Shown: one piece after another, positions 6,149-7,388 of the stretch | How positions within the stretch are numbered: the stretch's first letter is position 1 | Layout of the letters: the number at the start of each line of letters is the position of its first letter | Source of the DNA: GCA-965745 sp046704525 | GTDB lineage: Archaea; Thermoplasmatota; Thermoplasmata; Thermoplasmatales; Thermoplasmataceae | DNA: 7,388 nucleotides | Assembly: GCA_046704525.1 (NCBI GenBank) | Contig: JBJKRS010000082.1 | Span: forward strand, 1-7,388 | Direction of reading: 5' to 3' | The notes under the pieces: model-generated | Database searches by the model: none | Told to the model about the DNA's origin: nothing | What the model saw: the letters and a program-made list of their open reading frames with translations, nothing else | Made by a program: the position numbers and the translations under genes

Positions 6149-6156
6149 CCACTCTT

Positions 6157-6165
6157 GTATGATAC
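6157..6165. promoter_or_regulatory. GTAT-ATAC inverted repeat before glgB, possible operator
   Basis: GTATGATAC has 4-bp arms around one base and ends four bases before the glgB ATG, between the TATA box and the expected transcription start. It resembles the palindrome in the same place before the methyltransferase. It could be a shared regulator site or a start-site element; chance is possible. Confidence 0.28.
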
Positions 6166-6169
6166 GTAA

Positions 6170-7388
6170 ATGTCCCCGAATTCAGGCGTTCACGAGATCA
6201 GGGATTTCAGGTCCTGCCATCCGGAGGAAGTGCTTGGCCCGCACTTGGGCCGCGGATTTGTAGAGATAAGGTCATTCCTTCCTAGGGCAACCAGTGCATG
6301 GTTGGAATGCTCCGGAAGGACGCACAGGATGAGAAAGTCCAGTGAAACTGGCCTCCATGTGGCAAGAGTGAGGAAAGAGGAGTTCGAAGCTGATTACAGG
6401 ATATGCAGCGTTAGCAGGACAGGATACCGGGAGTGCCGAAGGGATCCGTACAGCTTTGAGGCAGATATCAAGGATTTTGAGCTTCACCTTTTCGGCAAGG
6501 GGGAGCTGGAGAAAAGCTATGAGATATTCGGGGCTCATCCTGTGGAAAGGGATGGCACACAGGGTGTGAGGTTCACCTTGTGGGCCCCTAACGCGCTTAC
6601 AGTGGCAGTCATAGGTAACTTCAACCACTGGCAGAAAGGCGAGACCCCCATGGTGAATGTAAGGGATTCAGGTGTTTGGCAGATTTTCATTCCCGGTCTC
6701 AAGGAAGGGGAGCTCTACAAGTATGCTGTCAGGACACTGGATGGGGAGGTCCTGGAGAAATCCGATCCGTACGGGTTCAGGATGGAATACAGGCCCAGCA
6801 CAGCCTCCATTGTAAGTTCCACTGACTACCATTGGGGGGACAAGGAATGGATGGCTCAGCGGAAAAACAGAAATGCCTGTGAAAGTCCCATGTCGGTATA
6901 CGAGGTCCATCTTGGTTCCTGGAAGAGGCCTGAGGGCGATCCTTATGGGTTCCTGGGATACAGAGAACTCGCGGACCAGCTCATTCCATATGTCAAGGAC
7001 CTTGGCTACTCACACATTGAATTGCTGCCAATCATGGAGCATCCATATGACGCATCCTGGGGTTACCAGGTGACAGCCTATTACGCCCCAACCTCAAGGT
7101 ACGGAACGCCCGAGGACTTCATGTATTTCATTGACCGCTGTCACCAGAGCGGAGTCGGGGTGATCCTAGACTGGGTGCCCGCACATTTCCCCAAGGATCC
7201 TCACGGACTGGCTGAGTTTGACGGGACCCACCTTTATGAGCATGAGGATCCGAGAAGAGGAGAACACCCAGACTGGGGCACCCTGATATTCAATTTCGGG
7301 AAGAGTGAGGTCAGGAATTACCTGGTTTCTAGCGCTCTCTTCTGGCTTGACAGGTACCATGCAGACGGAATCCGGATAGATGCAGTGT
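6170..7388 (+). CDS. glgB: 1,4-alpha-glucan branching enzyme, GH13 type (C-terminus off right edge)
   Basis: Cuts an alpha-1,4-glucan chain and rejoins it in alpha-1,6 linkage, making the branches of glycogen. The 406 complete codons present cover an N1 domain (about 1-115, with EEVLGPHLG and DPYSF), a CBM48/N2 domain (about 118-225, with IFGAHP, WAPNA and GNFNHW) and the first part of the GH13 barrel. Diagnostic segments are SVYEVHLGSWKR (242-253), SWGYQVTAYYAP (296-307), VILDWVPAHFPKD (331-343), YEHEDPRRGEHPDWGT (356-371) and DGIRIDAV (399-406), where Asp404 is the expected nucleophile. The catalytic Glu and the C-terminal beta domain lie beyond the window; full enzymes are usually 630-730 residues. 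The start is set by the TATA box 26 bases upstream. The PRRGEHPDWGT stretch separates it from trehalohydrolase TreZ. The long N1-containing form is typical of bacteria, so transfer into an archaeal genome is plausible. It is divergent from the GH15 hydrolase. Confidence 0.95.
   Translation, partial: MSPNSGVHEIRDFRSCHPEEVLGPHLGRGFVEIRSFLPRATSAWLECSGRTHRMRKSSETGLHVARVRKEEFEADYRICSVSRTGYRECRRDPYSFEADIKDFELHLFGKGELEKSYEIFGAHPVERDGTQGVRFTLWAPNALTVAVIGNFNHWQKGETPMVNVRDSGVWQIFIPGLKEGELYKYAVRTLDGEVLEKSDPYGFRMEYRPSTASIVSSTDYHWGDKEWMAQRKNRNACESPMSVYEVHLGSWKRPEGDPYGFLGYRELADQLIPYVKDLGYSHIELLPIMEHPYDASWGYQVTAYYAPTSRYGTPEDFMYFIDRCHQSGVGVILDWVPAHFPKDPHGLAEFDGTHLYEHEDPRRGEHPDWGTLIFNFGKSEVRNYLVSSALFWLDRYHADGIRIDAV

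Noticed and set aside
6170..7388. Maltooligosyltrehalose trehalohydrolase (TreZ) as an alternative to GlgB
   Set aside because: The YEHEDPRRGEHPDWGT stretch, the SWGYQVTAYYAP motif and an N1 domain are features of GlgB and not of TreZ.
1..7388. CRISPR array, transposase or long direct repeats
   Set aside because: No regularly spaced repeats, transposase motifs or terminal inverted repeats were seen on reading the window.

Overview
The window looks archaeal, most likely from the Thermoplasmata (Thermoplasmatales and relatives). Five of the seven identified protein genes have an A/T-rich TATA-like box centred about 26-29 bases before the preferred start codon, and none has a Shine-Dalgarno sequence, as expected for leaderless archaeal transcripts. 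The single tRNA has archaeal tRNA-Leu form with no complete 3' CCA in the DNA, and AGG and ATA codons are frequent. The genus is not determined. Most of the window is near 50% GC by eye; the first 360 bases are only about 32% GC (hand count).

Layout. Positions 1-368 are AT-rich. They hold the N-terminal part of an unrecognised protein running off the left edge (minus strand) and a possible 26-codon microORF. A tRNA-Leu(UAA) gene follows at 369-453. On the minus strand come a small b-type cytochrome membrane protein (484-1137) and, upstream of it with its own promoter, a beta-class DNA methyltransferase closely resembling archaeal CTAG-modifying enzymes (1212-2273), with no restriction endonuclease beside it. 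Divergent from the methyltransferase is a five-helix membrane protein resembling the CcdC/DUF1453 group (2426-3010), then a Gfo/Idh/MocA-family oxidoreductase (3058-4029). The right half is a carbohydrate block: a GH15 glucoamylase/trehalase-type hydrolase on the minus strand (4048-6009) and, divergent from it across 160 bases, a GH13 glycogen branching enzyme glgB (6170 onward) cut by the right edge.

How the genes may work together. GlgB would put alpha-1,6 branches into an alpha-glucan store, and the GH15 enzyme would release glucose from glucan ends (or from trehalose, if it is one of the archaeal GH15 trehalases). The shared 160-base promoter region suggests linked control of making and using the polymer. 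The Gfo/Idh/MocA enzyme is a plausible sugar oxidoreductase of the same neighbourhood, but its substrate cannot be read from sequence. The methyltransferase and cytochrome look like independent housekeeping or accessory genes.

The points most worth a second look are: the scarcity of CTAG in the window (4 sites) next to a CTAG-type methyltransferase, with three of the four sites inside glgB; a bacterial-style GH13 GlgB behind an archaeal promoter; the sharp GC change beside tRNA-Leu; and GTAT/ATAC palindromes just before the start codons of the methyltransferase and glgB. I see no clear evidence of a wholly new multi-gene system.
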